In this document: piece by piece, positions 22,012-31,874 of the stretch | Position numbering within the stretch: the first letter of the stretch is position 1 | Layout: every line of letters begins with the position of its first letter | Assembly: GCA_963383645.1 (NCBI GenBank) | Contig: OY726565.1 | Coordinates: 26,808,966-26,872,965 of the forward strand | Source of the DNA: Muscardinus avellanarius | Lineage: Eukaryota > Chordata > Mammalia > Rodentia > Gliridae | Direction: 5' to 3' | DNA length: 64,000 nucleotides | Translations under genes and position numbers: made by a program | The notes under the pieces: model-generated | Seen by the model: the letters and a program-made list of their open reading frames with translations, nothing else | Database searches by the model: none | Told to the model about the DNA's origin: nothing

Positions 22012-22735
22012 ATTGGTTATCTGTGGAGATTCATTATTTATGTTAGTCTTTTACCTATCTCTAAAGGGTATTGTTTGCCTTTATTGTTGTTAATTTCTAG
22101 GATTTCTAGTTGGAATATTAATATACCTTCAGATATAGCATTTGGAAATATTTTATCCCATTCTATTAGTAACTGTTAACTCTGTTTACATTGTCTTTGG
22201 ATATACAATTTTTTTTTTATTTTTTAGGGAGTTTGTGTACTCCTCTGTTGCCTGTGCCATTGAAATCATAACCAAGAAATCACTGCCAAATTTCAATGTT
22301 GTGAGGTTTAATGACCCAGATTTTCTCCTAAAAGTTTATAGTCTTAAGATTTATATTTAGGTCTATTATCTATTTTGAGTTAATATTTGTATATGGAATT
22401 AGGTAAGGGTCCAACTTTATTCTTTTCCATGTAATTATTATTTTTTAACAATATTTAGTTAAAAGATTAATATTTCCACCACCAAATGTTCGTGGAAACC
22501 TTGTCAAAAATAACTTAACAATATAGGGAAGAATTTAGCTCTAGGCTTTTATTTAACTCCAATGGTTTATATATCTGCCTTTAGAATAGTACTACACTGT
22601 TTCAATTATTGTAGCTTTATATGGTTTGAAATCAGAAAATATATATCTTCTAGCTTTGTTCTTTTTCAAGATCGTTTTGGGTACCTAGAGTCCATATTCC
22701 ATATTAGAATAGATTTTTTTCTGAAAAATAAATAT
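22012..22735 (-). pseudogene. Captured antisense fragment of an old L1 ORF2
   Basis: Read on plus, the piece follows the same landmark order as antisense ORF2 elsewhere in the window: CAGATATAGCATTTGG and TCCCATTCTATTAG; TTTTGAGTTAATATTTG; CTTGTCAAAAATAAC; AACTCCAATGGTTTATATATCTG; TTATTGTAGCTTTATATGG. The comparable order is at 35100-35530. It is far more diverged than the flanking element and has no open frame. It sits between ORF1 and the 3' UTR in all three long HAL1-like copies. Confidence 0.75.
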
Positions 22736-22932
22736 ATAAATATATGATAGTTTCACCTAAAAAATAGAAAAAAAAATTCTCTGGTAAGAAAGAAAGTAAA
22801 AAGAAATATTGAAATGTTATCTTTAAGTCATCAAAATTTGGTATCAGACAAATGAAACTGTTATGTGAGATTATCATTTTTAATTTTAGATAAATTGCCA
22901 TAATACTAGATGTCAACTACTAAGCCAAGCAT

Positions 22933-22977
22933 GGGAGGGAGGGATAGGGAGCGAATGGGGTGGGGATTGGGTGGGGG
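22933..22977 (+). other. Two G-quadruplex motifs in the HAL1-like 3' UTR
   Basis: GGGAGGGAGGGATAGGG (22933-22949) and four G-runs at 22957-22977 each satisfy a four-run G4 pattern. A G-rich polypurine tract near the 3' end is a known, widely conserved L1 3' UTR feature. Confidence 0.75.
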
Positions 22978-23137
22978 CTGACTGGGAAAAGTGTGCATGT
23001 ATGTCTACAAAAGTATGTATCCTACTATGATGTATGAATACAGTGCACCAATAAAAATAAATAAATAAATAAAAATTAAAAAAATAAATAAAAATAAAAT
23101 AAAATAAAATAAAAAAAGAAAGAAAATAGTGCTAAAG

Positions 23138-24078
23138 CCTGTGAGTTAGAGAAATAGCATTTGGAGAAAATTGCAGTACCTGTAGATTATTGCTGAAAAG
23201 TAGAAGAATGTATAGAAAACCCATTACTATTCAGTTTACTGCTATGAAAAATAGTTGTTTGAGAAAGCTAAGCATATTTATCATTACAAATTTTGCTCCT
23301 TATGTATTATCCAGAAAATATTATATTTAATTCATATGAGGTGATAAATTATGATTTGTCAAGAATATAGTACAAGATATATTTATATGAATGTAATAAA
23401 ATCTAGAAGGATCAATACCTAAATGTCAGCTGTAATTATCTGTGTAGTAGAATTATAATAATCTACATACTTTTCTGTATTTTTGTTACAATGATCTCTT
23501 AAAGATATATAATTGATAGTGAATCTCCTCCATCACTATTGGTTATTGCTAAGTTTATAAATAAAAATATATGTGTTATAAGAGTTATATAAAATGAGCT
23601 GCTTCATACTGCAAACCACTTTATTTGCACTTTTAAATCAAAGTTTAAAAAATCCATTGTGACAAAATAACTTAGATAATTTTATTACCAAATGAAAAGA
23701 AGAAAAAAGAGTGAAATGAAATGTAGTGTTGACAGTTATTTCTAAACTCTAAATTCTATGGTTTTGTCTTATTTTGGTCAGTTGTTTACTTTTCTTTGAC
23801 AGGTTATAAAAGATCTTTATTGCCTATTAGTTCACATTAGGTGAAATTTTCATACACTAGTAAAATTATACACCATCAAGTAGCCCAAAATTTTGAGAGA
23901 TGGGATTTTTTCACTTTTTAAGGACTTTGCAGTAGAGAAGATAGGCGATAGGCCTGTGATACTCTGTGATAGGATTTATACCAAAGTGCTCAGCCAGGGA
24001 AAATTTTGCTCCTCACTCTTTCTGGAGGGGGCATTTAGCAAGGTCTGTAGACATTTATAATTATCACACCATGGAAAG
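23138..24078. other. AT-rich intergenic DNA, nothing assigned
   Basis: No repeat landmark or coding frame recognised. Confidence 0.5.
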
Positions 24079-24079
24079 G

Positions 24080-24215
24080 AGTGTGCTTCTGGCATCTTTA
24101 GTGGGTAGACATGGAAGATGCAGCTATCTACCCCACACTGCACAGGAGCACCCTCAGCTGCAAATAATTATTCAGCCTCAAATGTCAATAGAGCACAGGT
24201 TGAAAAACCCTGAGT
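24080..24215. mobile_element. hAT-type DNA transposon remnant
   Basis: The order CTTCTGGCATCTTTAGTGGG, CCCCACACTGCACAGGAGCA, CAAATGTCAATAGAGCACAGG, TTGAAAAACCCTGAG resembles a common mammalian non-autonomous hAT-Charlie element. Subfamily uncertain. The 101-codon frame at 23966-24271 runs through it and is not called. Confidence 0.55.
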
Positions 24216-25325
24216 TAGATGCCCCATTATTTAGAGAGAAACTAAATAGGACCACCAACTTCAAAACTTAAGAAAATAGAAAGTTACTCTTATTTATGTT
24301 TTCTTTCAAGCAATAGAAGATACAAATTTTATTTCTCTCCCCTCAAAGTAGAAATATTTCTAGTACCTTTTGGTGATATAAAGTAATATTTGGAAATTAA
24401 GAAGCCTAATATTCACAATGTTTGAAAATTAGAATTTAAATAGTAAGACTCTCAGGAAATAAATGTGCTTCAATAAGTTAGTCAAGAATGCCTTTTAAAA
24501 AAATCCTCAAAAGAATATTTTAGCTAGTAATTTGAAACTGTTGGGAATGTGAATCCAAAGATCTGTCAAGAACACACATTAATAATGACTGCTTTTCTCC
24601 CAAGAAACAAATGAAAACACAAAATGCACTTATTACAATGTTTTATGTGCCCTTCAAAATCTTGAGTTACTAGAAAGACAGTCGTGGGGTGAAGAGAGTG
24701 TACACAGGAGAGAAGTCTTTTCTCTCACTGTCCTGATGTAAAACTCACAGAATCTTAGGAAGATTCCTGACTGCGTAAAGCTTGTGTATTGTGTTAACCC
24801 CACAACCTCGTAGCATATTTTCAGGGTGTTTAAAAACATGCTTTCTGTTGGTTAGTGCAGGAATTCAGTGAAGGTCATTACATGCTTTTCTCTTTCCCCT
24901 AAAGCGGGCACTAACATGGTTGAATGTAAATAAAAATGAAGACTATTAACAAAAGTATACCTACTAGTGTCTTATTCTTTTCCTCAAAAAGCAAGGCAAG
25001 ATCCATGAAGGGTGAAATTATAGTTCATGATTACATTTTGTTTTGGTTTTTAATTAAATGTTTGTAATGGTAAAAGAACCACAAGATTGTTTTGGGCAGG
25101 TAAGAAGGAGATGTGCCAAGGAGCAAGTTCCCTCATTTTACCAAGGCTTTCTTTTTAGTATGTGAGAGTGGATTCCACAAGGTTAATCAGAAAAGTACAA
25201 ATCCCCTTTTGTAAATATTTATAATATGTTTTAATTGATGTAAGGATCAGGAGACAAAGAGGATTATAGTATTACTTTGTAAACATTCTGTATTTCTTTA
25301 TATATATAAATAATATATGCTTGCA
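24216..25325. other. AT-rich intergenic DNA, nothing assigned
   Basis: Only a TATA-rich low-complexity stretch near 25290-25350 stands out. Confidence 0.5.
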
Positions 25326-25344
25326 TATATATATCTTTATATAT

Positions 25345-25545
25345 ACAAATAATATATGCTTGCTACTTAAAATTTGAAAAATTCAGGAAAGTATACAAAG
25401 AAAATAAATCCTCAGAGACCACTGCTTCCATCCTAGGTTAACTTCCTCCCAGTTCTTTCTTAAAAAAACAAGTCACTATTTTTGTGATCCTACCTTTAGG
25501 ATCCACTATGTTGTGAGGAATCCATTTTTAAACTTCCTCCAAACC
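25345..25545. mobile_element. Possible old LINE fragment
   Basis: ACTTAAAATTTGAAAAATTCAGGAAAGTATACAAAG and the following 'ATAAATCCTCAGAGACCACTGCTTCC' pattern recall an old L1M-type 3' region. Weak call from motif order only. Confidence 0.35.
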
Positions 25546-25567
25546 AAGGTTTTAAATGACTGCGTCA

Positions 25568-25778
25568 AGCCAGGTGTAGTGCACGCCTGTAATCCCAGTA
25601 CATGGGAAGCTGAGACAGGAGAATCACAGGTTCGAGGTTAGGCTCAACAACTTAGCTAAGACACTCAGCAACTTAGCAAGACCCTGTTTCAAAATAAAAA
25701 CAAAATTAAAAAGACCTGGGGGTGTAGGTTGGAGGTAGAATGCCCCTGGGTTCAACCCCTAATACCAAAAACCGAACA
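25568..25778 (+). mobile_element. B1-dID SINE, diverged
   Basis: GCCAGGTGTAGTGCACGCC, GTAATCCCAGTACATGGGAAGC, ID part GGGGGTGTAGGTTGGAGGTAG, CCCCTGGGTTCAACCCC. Confidence 0.88.
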
Positions 25779-25784
25779 ATCAAT

Positions 25785-26190
25785 TAATATAATGACTACA
25801 TCATGTTTTAATTGCTGTACTGAACTCAACTCCCCAGGCAGTTCTGCCTTTTGCTCTCTATAAGACAATAGATGTATAATGTTCACAAGCCAACTGATGC
25901 TGACGTTCACATACATGAGAAAGGCTCTGGTTTGTGCAAATTTCCTTCTTGGTATTTGCCATTACTTTGTCCCTTTCTAGTCAGAAAGTACATTGTAATG
26001 TGAGAGCAACATTAAAGTAAATAAATAGATGTTCAACAATACTTGGCTTTGGAACTAGGTTTCGTTAATTTGGCTAATGAAAAATATATATTAAAATTAT
26101 TTAAACACTCATGTTTAGTTTTTTTGTTTCTTACCATTTCCTCTTTCCGCCCCTTCTCCCTTTCCTTTCTTGGAATTTCTATTTGTATTC
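25785..26190. other. Intergenic DNA, nothing assigned
   Basis: No recognisable feature. Confidence 0.5.
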
Positions 26191-26207
26191 ATTGCTAATT
26201 TTTTTAA

Positions 26208-27408
26208 TCTTTTTTTATTTAGTTTTTTTCTTTATTGAACATAAGTAGTATACATTTAAATTATACTTGGTGCCCTCTCCCCCCCTCCCCTGTTTTCCCT
26301 TCCCCCCTTCCCACCAGTGATTGTCCAGGGTAACCATGCCATATTCATAATTTTACACATATTCTATGTAGACCCTCATTAATCAAGTTCAGTCTTTCTC
26401 CTCCCCTATCTTTCCATTCAAGCTTTGCTGGTATTTCCCCTCCATTACCTGGAGTACCATTGGTATCCTCTACGTTCCCTAGTTTGGGCATATTAGAGAG
26501 AACATATGTACCTTCTCCTTCTGTGCTTGGCTGATCTCACTTAACACAATGCTCTCCAGGATTTTCCATCTTCTTGCAAATTATATGATTTTGTTCTTTT
26601 TTATGGCTGAGTAAAATTCCATTGTGTGTATTTCCCAGAGTTTTGCAATCCATTCATCTGTTGATGGAGACCTGGGTTGGTTCCATATTTTGGCTATTAC
26701 AAATTGTGCTGCTATGAACATAGGTATGCATATGTTGCTATAGTTCTCTGAATTCAACCCTTTTGGAAAAATACCCAGGAGTGGTAGGGCTGGATCGTAT
26801 GGTGGATCTATTCCTAGCTTTCTTAGGAATCTCCACACAGATCTCCATAGTGGCTGAACTAGTTTGCATTCCCACCAACAGTGTAAAAGAGTTCCTCTTT
26901 CCCCACATCCTCGCCAGCATTTGTTGTTGTTTGATTTCTTTATGCTTGCCACTCTGACTGGGGTTAGATGGAATCTCAGTGTAGTTTTGATTTGCATCTC
27001 CCTGATGGCCAGTGATGTAGAACATCTTTTCATGTATCTATTGGCCCTTTGTATCTCTTCTTTTGTGAAGTGTCTATTTAGTTCATTTGCCCATTTCTTG
27101 ATTGGGTTGTTTGTTTTGCTAGTGTAGAGTCTTTTGAGCTCTTTGTATATTCTGGATATTAGCCCCCTATCAGAGTGGTGGCTGGTAAAGATCCTTTCCC
27201 ATTCTGTAGGCTTCCTCTTTAGGGTATTGATAGTTTCCTTTGATGAGAAGAAACTTTTTAGTTTGATGTTATCCCACTTGTTTATTCTTGCTTTAATTTC
27301 CTGAGCTTTGGAGGTTTTGTTGAGAAAGTTACTGCCTGTGCCAATATGTTATAGTGTTGAACCTATGCTCTCCTCTACTAACTTCACAGTCTCAGGTCTA
27401 ATTTCTAC
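26208..27408 (-). mobile_element. Young 5'-truncated L1 with 17-bp target-site duplication
   Basis: Minus strand: ORF2 C-terminal coding, then a 3' UTR with a purine-rich tract (C-rich at 26276-26312 on plus) and poly-A. The direct repeat ATTGCTAATTTTTTTAA lies at 26191-26207 and 27409-27425. The 3' UTR type (TTGAACATAAGTAGTATACA on plus) differs from that of the HAL1-like family and matches the 57 kb and 63.4 kb insertions, so it is a second L1 lineage. Confidence 0.93.
26581..27033 (-). pseudogene. L1 ORF2 C-terminal fragment, open for 150 codons
   Basis: Carries the ORF2p C-terminal block: [19 protein letters not shown], the Cys-rich region [18 protein letters not shown], and [19 protein letters not shown]. 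Endonuclease and reverse transcriptase domains were lost by 5' truncation; upstream codons continue in broken frames to 27408. Low decay supports recent insertion. Confidence 0.93.
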
Positions 27409-27493
27409 ATTGCTAATTTTTTTAAATTTAGGTTTCAAGATTAATATTAACTGTTTACATATTAATTATATTTTTGGTCACAAATCTATGTCA

Positions 27494-27945
27494 AGCTGGG
27501 CATGGTGGCATATACCAGTAATTCTAGTACTTGGAAGTTTGAGGCAGGAGGAGTGCAGGTTCAAAGCCGGTTCTGCAATTTAGCAAGACCCACAGCAACT
27601 GAGACCCTGTTTCAAAAGAAAAATTTAATATCCGGTTGTGGTGGTGCATGCTTATAATCCCAGCATTTGGGAGGCAGAGACCGGAGGTTCCACGGGTTGC
27701 GGATGGCCTCAGCTACTCAGTGAGGCCCTTTGCAACTCAGTGAGACCCTGTTTCAAAAATAAAAGGACTAAGAAATAGGGTTAGGGGTGTAGCTTGGAGG
27801 TACAATGGCCCTGGGTTCTATCCTCAGTACCGCAAATAAATAAATAAATAAATAAATAAATTAGTTAAAATAAAATAGAACTGGCGTGTAGCATAGAGGT
27901 AGGTCACCCCTGGGTCCAATCCCAAGTACCATACACACACAAAAA
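27494..27945 (+). mobile_element. B1-dID SINE split by a second SINE
   Basis: The left part (GCTGGGCATGGTGGCATATACC to GAGACCCTGTTTCAAAAG) is at 27494-27628. Its ID part resumes at about 27862 (GTGTAGCATAGAGGTAGG, CCCCTGGGTCCAATCCC). The intervening 27630-27861 is a younger copy. Confidence 0.8.
27630..27861 (+). mobile_element. B1-dID SINE nested in another SINE
   Basis: Subfamily A (CCCAGCATTTGGGAGGCAGAG, CCCTTTGCAACTCAGTGAGACC) with an (AATA)n tail at 27836-27861, inserted near the A-rich centre of the older copy. Confidence 0.88.
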
Positions 27946-28286
27946 AATCGGTGTGTAACTATTTTTCTAGTTTGTGCTTTTATTATATTTATTTATTTAT
28001 TTATTTTACAAAGAGATTTCACTTCAGTTCTTGATGCTATTTCTTGTTATGAGGCAATTTTAAATTTTTCTTTATAGATAGATTTTTACTATTTTTTATT
28101 TTGGCAATTCTTTTAATGCTTTTATAATTAGAAAGCATTTTCCCATCATGAGATAACTTTGTCTAGGTGTATGGTGTTTGTGTGTGTGTTTAGAAGGTGG
28201 AGGTTCAGTTATTAATTTTAAAATACTTATTCATTCAGCAGTTTTGTTTTCTAGTATAAAGTAAGGAACTATTTTATTTTAATTTG

Positions 28287-28328
28287 CTAAATAATTGTTT
28301 CATGCCACTAAATAATTGTTTCATGCCA
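28287..28328 (+). repeat. 21-bp tandem duplication
   Basis: CTAAATAATTGTTTCATGCCA occurs twice back to back, identical in both copies. Confidence 0.9.
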
Positions 28329-28745
28329 CTAGTAATAAGTCATCACTTGTGGCTTTATTCATTTATGATGTCACCTTTATTTTATATAGAACTCCTTTTT
28401 TCTTGTCATTTTTTAAAATCTATTTGAGTTGGCTTGTGATCTATCTAACTCTATAACATTGGTATATCTATTTTCATTGCTTACTTCCTTTTTTAAAATT
28501 TTAAATTTTTTTCTATTTATTCCTCTGGTAAACTTTAGAAATGTTTTGAAAATATACTATCTTTGGTGGTTTTGTTTTTGTTGCTGTTGTTGATTGTTTT
28601 GGCTACCATTTCTAGAACATTTGAAAATGATACTGATAATAGATATTCTACACTTCCATATGATGTCTCTAGTATGTTGTTATAAAATATACTGTATTTA
28701 TGTCAAGGATTAATAAATATTTATTGCATAAATGAAGTATCATTT

Positions 28746-28788
28746 TATTATGCAAATTTTATTATGCAAATTTTATTATGCAAATTTG
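28746..28788 (+). repeat. Three 14-bp repeats, each with an octamer ATGCAAAT
   Basis: TTATTATGCAAATT-type units repeat with a 14-base period, placing ATGCAAAT at 28750-28757, 28764-28771 and 28778-28785. ATGCAAAT is the POU/Oct-factor octamer. It may be only replication slippage in AT-rich DNA. Confidence 0.85.
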
Positions 28789-29616
28789 ACAAGGAAGTTT
28801 ATTAAATTTAATCCAATTATTTTTCATTTGAAATATTTCTGTTTACTTTGTGATCTATTGGTATTATCTGCATTGGGATTATATACAGGGATTCTTAGGT
28901 AGCCCTTATATTCAAGATAATACACTCTTCCTCGTATTTTGTTAGTTTCTTTAATCGTTCTAGCTTCTTGAACTAAAACTGACTTTAATTAAAAGGTTTT
29001 TTGTTTCTGTTTTTCTTTTTTAGTTAGAAAACAAGTATTTCAGGCCACATATTTGCCTTTGGACACATTCCATATAATGAGAAAAGTTATAGTCCTGTTT
29101 TCATGATGTTCAAAACAAGCTTATAATTTTACTTTTGATTTTTATATTCTAAATAGCGGTTTAAGAAGGTTTTTTTTTTTAACTTGAAAAGTGTTTGGGT
29201 CTTTGATTGTTTAAGCTTTAAACAGTACATAGTATGATTGCATTGTGGTTGGAGAATATAGCCTTTATAATTTCTGATTTGGGAACTTTTGAACATTTTC
29301 TTCAGAAAGTATTTGTTGAGTTTTTATAAAAAATCATTTCTTTAACCTTGAAAATGAAATATGTGTATGTTTCCTTTCTGTTCTTAGATTAAACAAGTCA
29401 ATATATCTGTAGATTCAAACTTGCTAGTTATAACTATTAAACATTTATTGGAGCTAAGAAAGCACATGAAAGGCTTCTCTATCAATCTGCTTTTCTTTTC
29501 ACTTCTATGCTAATGTTCTTGCTTTATATACTGTAATTACCCTACTGTTTTTTAAAGGTGCATAATTATTGTGTTTTCTTTATGTAATATATATTTATTA
29601 AAATTTAATATGGTCA

Positions 29617-29651
29617 ATTAATGGTCAATTTAATATTAATTGACCATTAAT
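29617..29651. repeat. Short perfect inverted repeat
   Basis: ATTAATGGTCAATT (29617-29630) and its exact reverse complement (29638-29651) are separated by 7 bases. Confidence 0.85.
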
Positions 29652-29732
29652 ATCTTTTTGCCTCTTCTAAATTTAGTATTTTGTTTTTGTTCATGAATAC
29701 CTAATGTATATTTGCCCAGTCCAGTATTTATT

Positions 29733-30030
29733 TATTGTTTTAGACTTTTATTGGCGCATTGTAATTATACATCATAGTGAGTTTCAAAATGAAACATACA
29801 CACACAGCTCTTGGTATGTTTCCTTGGATCCTACCCTTTCCCACTTCTCATGCATGTTAGTGAGATTGGTAGCGATGCTTTCATGTATGAACATAGCATT
29901 ATTTGAACTGTATCTTTCATTAAGTCTTCCTTTGCCCCTCCCCACTTCCATTTCTTTATATTTAACTTATCTCCCTTATTTCATTTTAGAGTCTCTTATA
30001 TGTACTATGCAGTTCAATGTTTTTAATCTA
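29733..30030 (-). mobile_element. L1 3' UTR fragment, old
   Basis: Plus strand TTATTGGCGCATTGTAATTATACATCATAG, then a C-rich tract (CTTTGCCCCTCCCCACTTCC) as in other L1 3' ends here. No ORF2 remains recognisable. Confidence 0.65.
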
Positions 30031-30039
30031 AATCTGAAT

Positions 30040-30710
30040 TATTTTTGCCTTCTGTTAGTAAGTTTTTAGTTACAATAGTTATTGTCAGTCATATATTTAC
30101 TCACATTTTTATCTTTGTGATTTTTCTCATGTCTTCTAGATACTATTGTGTATGACTTATGATCTTTGACACTCTCTAGTATTTTCGAAAATAATCATTT
30201 AGCCTTTAATCACATTAAAGATTATTTTTGTTCTTTCAAAATTTGTTTTATTTCATAATTTAATGATCATTATGATAAAAGATAGATTTTGATTTCTTCA
30301 TACAAAATGAGGAAGTTATCTCAGTTTTCTTCTCCACCTTTCCTTCATTCACACACTTTCTTTATTAATATGTAGTAATCAACCCAATTATTATTAAATG
30401 ATATTTTGCTTCATATGCATCCCTCAATTGTAGCCATATTAAGAATAGTTACCAAGATTTATCTTTGTATTTACCTGGTTTTGATAACTTTTGCTGCTTG
30501 AAATCTTTACTTTGATTCATCTTTTGGTCAATAGAAGTACACCTTTAGCCTTTTCAAAAACCGCACATGGATAATGTGTCTTCCAAGCTCTTGCTAACCT
30601 GAAAATATATTTTCTGTTTTTTTCATACCTGAAGGTCAAATTCTCTGGGAACACAATTCTTGAAACTTTTACCCTCACAAATTTTCCTTAAGAGATGTCC
30701 ACAATGAAAT
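30040..30710 (-). mobile_element. Probable continuation of the ancient L1M
   Basis: Resembles antisense L1 at the ORF1/ORF2 end (GAAGGTCAAATTCTCTGGGAACACAATTCTTG). Too decayed to delimit. Confidence 0.35.
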
Positions 30711-30721
30711 GAAATCATAGA

Positions 30722-30766
<45 letters not shown>
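30722..30766. repeat. (GT)n microsatellite
   Basis: Uninterrupted TG run of about 42 bases. Confidence 0.97.
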
Positions 30767-30770
<4 letters not shown>

Positions 30771-30939
30771 GATAAACAATCAAAATTCAAAAATTCCAAA
30801 TACTTTGTAAGTTACAAATGCTTTACTGAATAGCTATTATGAAGAGCAGAATATCAAAGATAAATTTACAAACTTGTTTTTAATATCATGAAAGTATTAC
30901 CATGGGTAACATAAAGTTTGAAATTATGATTATTAGTAC

Positions 30940-31300
30940 ATATTAGTTGTATAAAATAATGGAGTTCATTGTGACAATTTTCTACATGCTTATAATGTAT
31001 TTGGGCATAGCCATCCTATCTGTGTCTCTTCATGTGATCCCTTCCCCTTCCCTAATATTCTTTCATTTTATTCTAGAGCCCATCTATGAGAGAAAACATG
31101 CATACTTGTCTCTAAGAGTTTGGCTTAAGTTAATATGATGATTTCTAGTTCCATCCATTTTCTTGCAAATGACATGGGTTTGTTCCACTTTCTGGCTGAA
31201 TAATAATATTCCACTGTATTTATCCATTCATCCAATGATAGCATCTAGGTTGATTCCATAATTTAGTTACCACTAATTGTTGTATATTGTTTTCTATATT
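30940..31300 (-). mobile_element. L1 3' end, old
   Basis: Plus-strand landmarks in antisense order: CCCTTCCCCTTCCC, TCCATCCATTTTCTTGCAAATGACATGG, TATCCATTCATCCAATGATAGCATCTAGGTTG. Confidence 0.75.
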
Positions 31301-31362
31301 ATGTGTGGATAAAGTCTTATAAGTAGCATGCACTTAAATTTTATTAGAAATCGTTAATTGTG

Positions 31363-31570
31363 CCGGGCATGGTGGTGCACGCTTGTAATCCCCGCGCTTG
31401 GGAAGCGGAGACAGGAGGATCGTGCTGGTTCGGAGCCAGCCTCGCCGGCTTAAGAGACCCTGTTTCCACATAAAAAAGTTAAAAAATAGGTCTGGGAGTG
31501 AAGCCCGTGGGAGTGTATCCCGGAGGTAGAAGGGCTTCTAGGAACCCCAGTACCACCAAAAGAAAAAAAA
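31363..31570 (+). mobile_element. B1-dID SINE, subfamily C, with internal duplication
   Basis: GCCGGGCATGGTGGTGCACGC, GCCTCGCCGGCTTAAGAGACC, ID part GAAGGGCTTCTAGGAACCCC. A short GTGGGAGTG-type segment is duplicated at 31492-31526. AATCGTTAATTG and AATCATTAATTG flank it. Confidence 0.93.
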
Positions 31571-31687
31571 AATCATTAATTGTTTTCTTTCTTGTTTGAT
31601 TAATCTTTATTACTTATTGAATTAAAATACTTTTTCTAGAGTATGACTCAATGTGGTTTTATTCATTTTTTCTTCATGTAGTATATG

Positions 31688-31872
31688 AGAGGGTATTAGG
31701 AATTGAACCTAGGGGCATTCTCCCTCTGAGCTACGCCCCCAGCCTTTTTTATTTCTTTATTTTGAAACAGGGTCTTGCTAAATTGCTATGTGCTGGCCTC
31801 AAACCTGTGTTCCTCCCATTCCAGCCTCCAAACTATAGGGATTTACAGGTGTGTACCAATGTATGTGGCTCC
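31688..31872 (-). mobile_element. B1-dID SINE, diverged
   Basis: Antisense ID end (GGAATTGAACCTAGGGGCATTC, GAGCTACGCCCCCAGCC), TTTTGAAACAGGGTCTTGC, decayed B1 start. Confidence 0.85.
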
Positions 31873-31874
31873 CT

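Larger units (their letters stand above)
20301..23124 (+). mobile_element. HAL1-like (ORF1-only) L1-derived retrotransposon, complete copy 1
   Basis: Order: L1 5' UTR starting GACTTCCGGGAAGATGGCGAC (20301-21047), intact ORF1 (21048-21971), inter-ORF sequence up to CAACTAAG (ending 22011), about 720 bases of old antisense L1 ORF2 (22012-22735), then an L1 3' UTR with a G-rich tract and ATGAATACAGTGCACCAATAAAA, and an A-rich tail. ORF2 is absent. The direct repeat AATAGTGCTAAAG occurs at 20289-20301 and 23125-23137, so the rearranged element inserted as one unit by target-primed reverse transcription. ORF2p must have come from another L1. HAL1 ('half-L1') is the known name for such ORF1-only derivatives. 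Whether this family is already catalogued I cannot tell. Confidence 0.88.
27960..29700 (-). mobile_element. Probable ancient L1M sequence, heavily decayed
   Basis: AT-rich sequence whose plus strand resembles antisense L1 ORF2 in places (for example GATTGCATTGTGGTTGGAGAATATAG, TTTGTTGAGTTTTTATAAA at 29230-29340). No coding frame survives. The two short tandem repeats near 28.3 and 28.75 kb are listed separately. Confidence 0.4.

Noticed and set aside
26763..27127. Plus-strand frames across the 26-27 kb L1
   Set aside because: Antisense shadows of the L1 ORF2 C-terminus on the minus strand.
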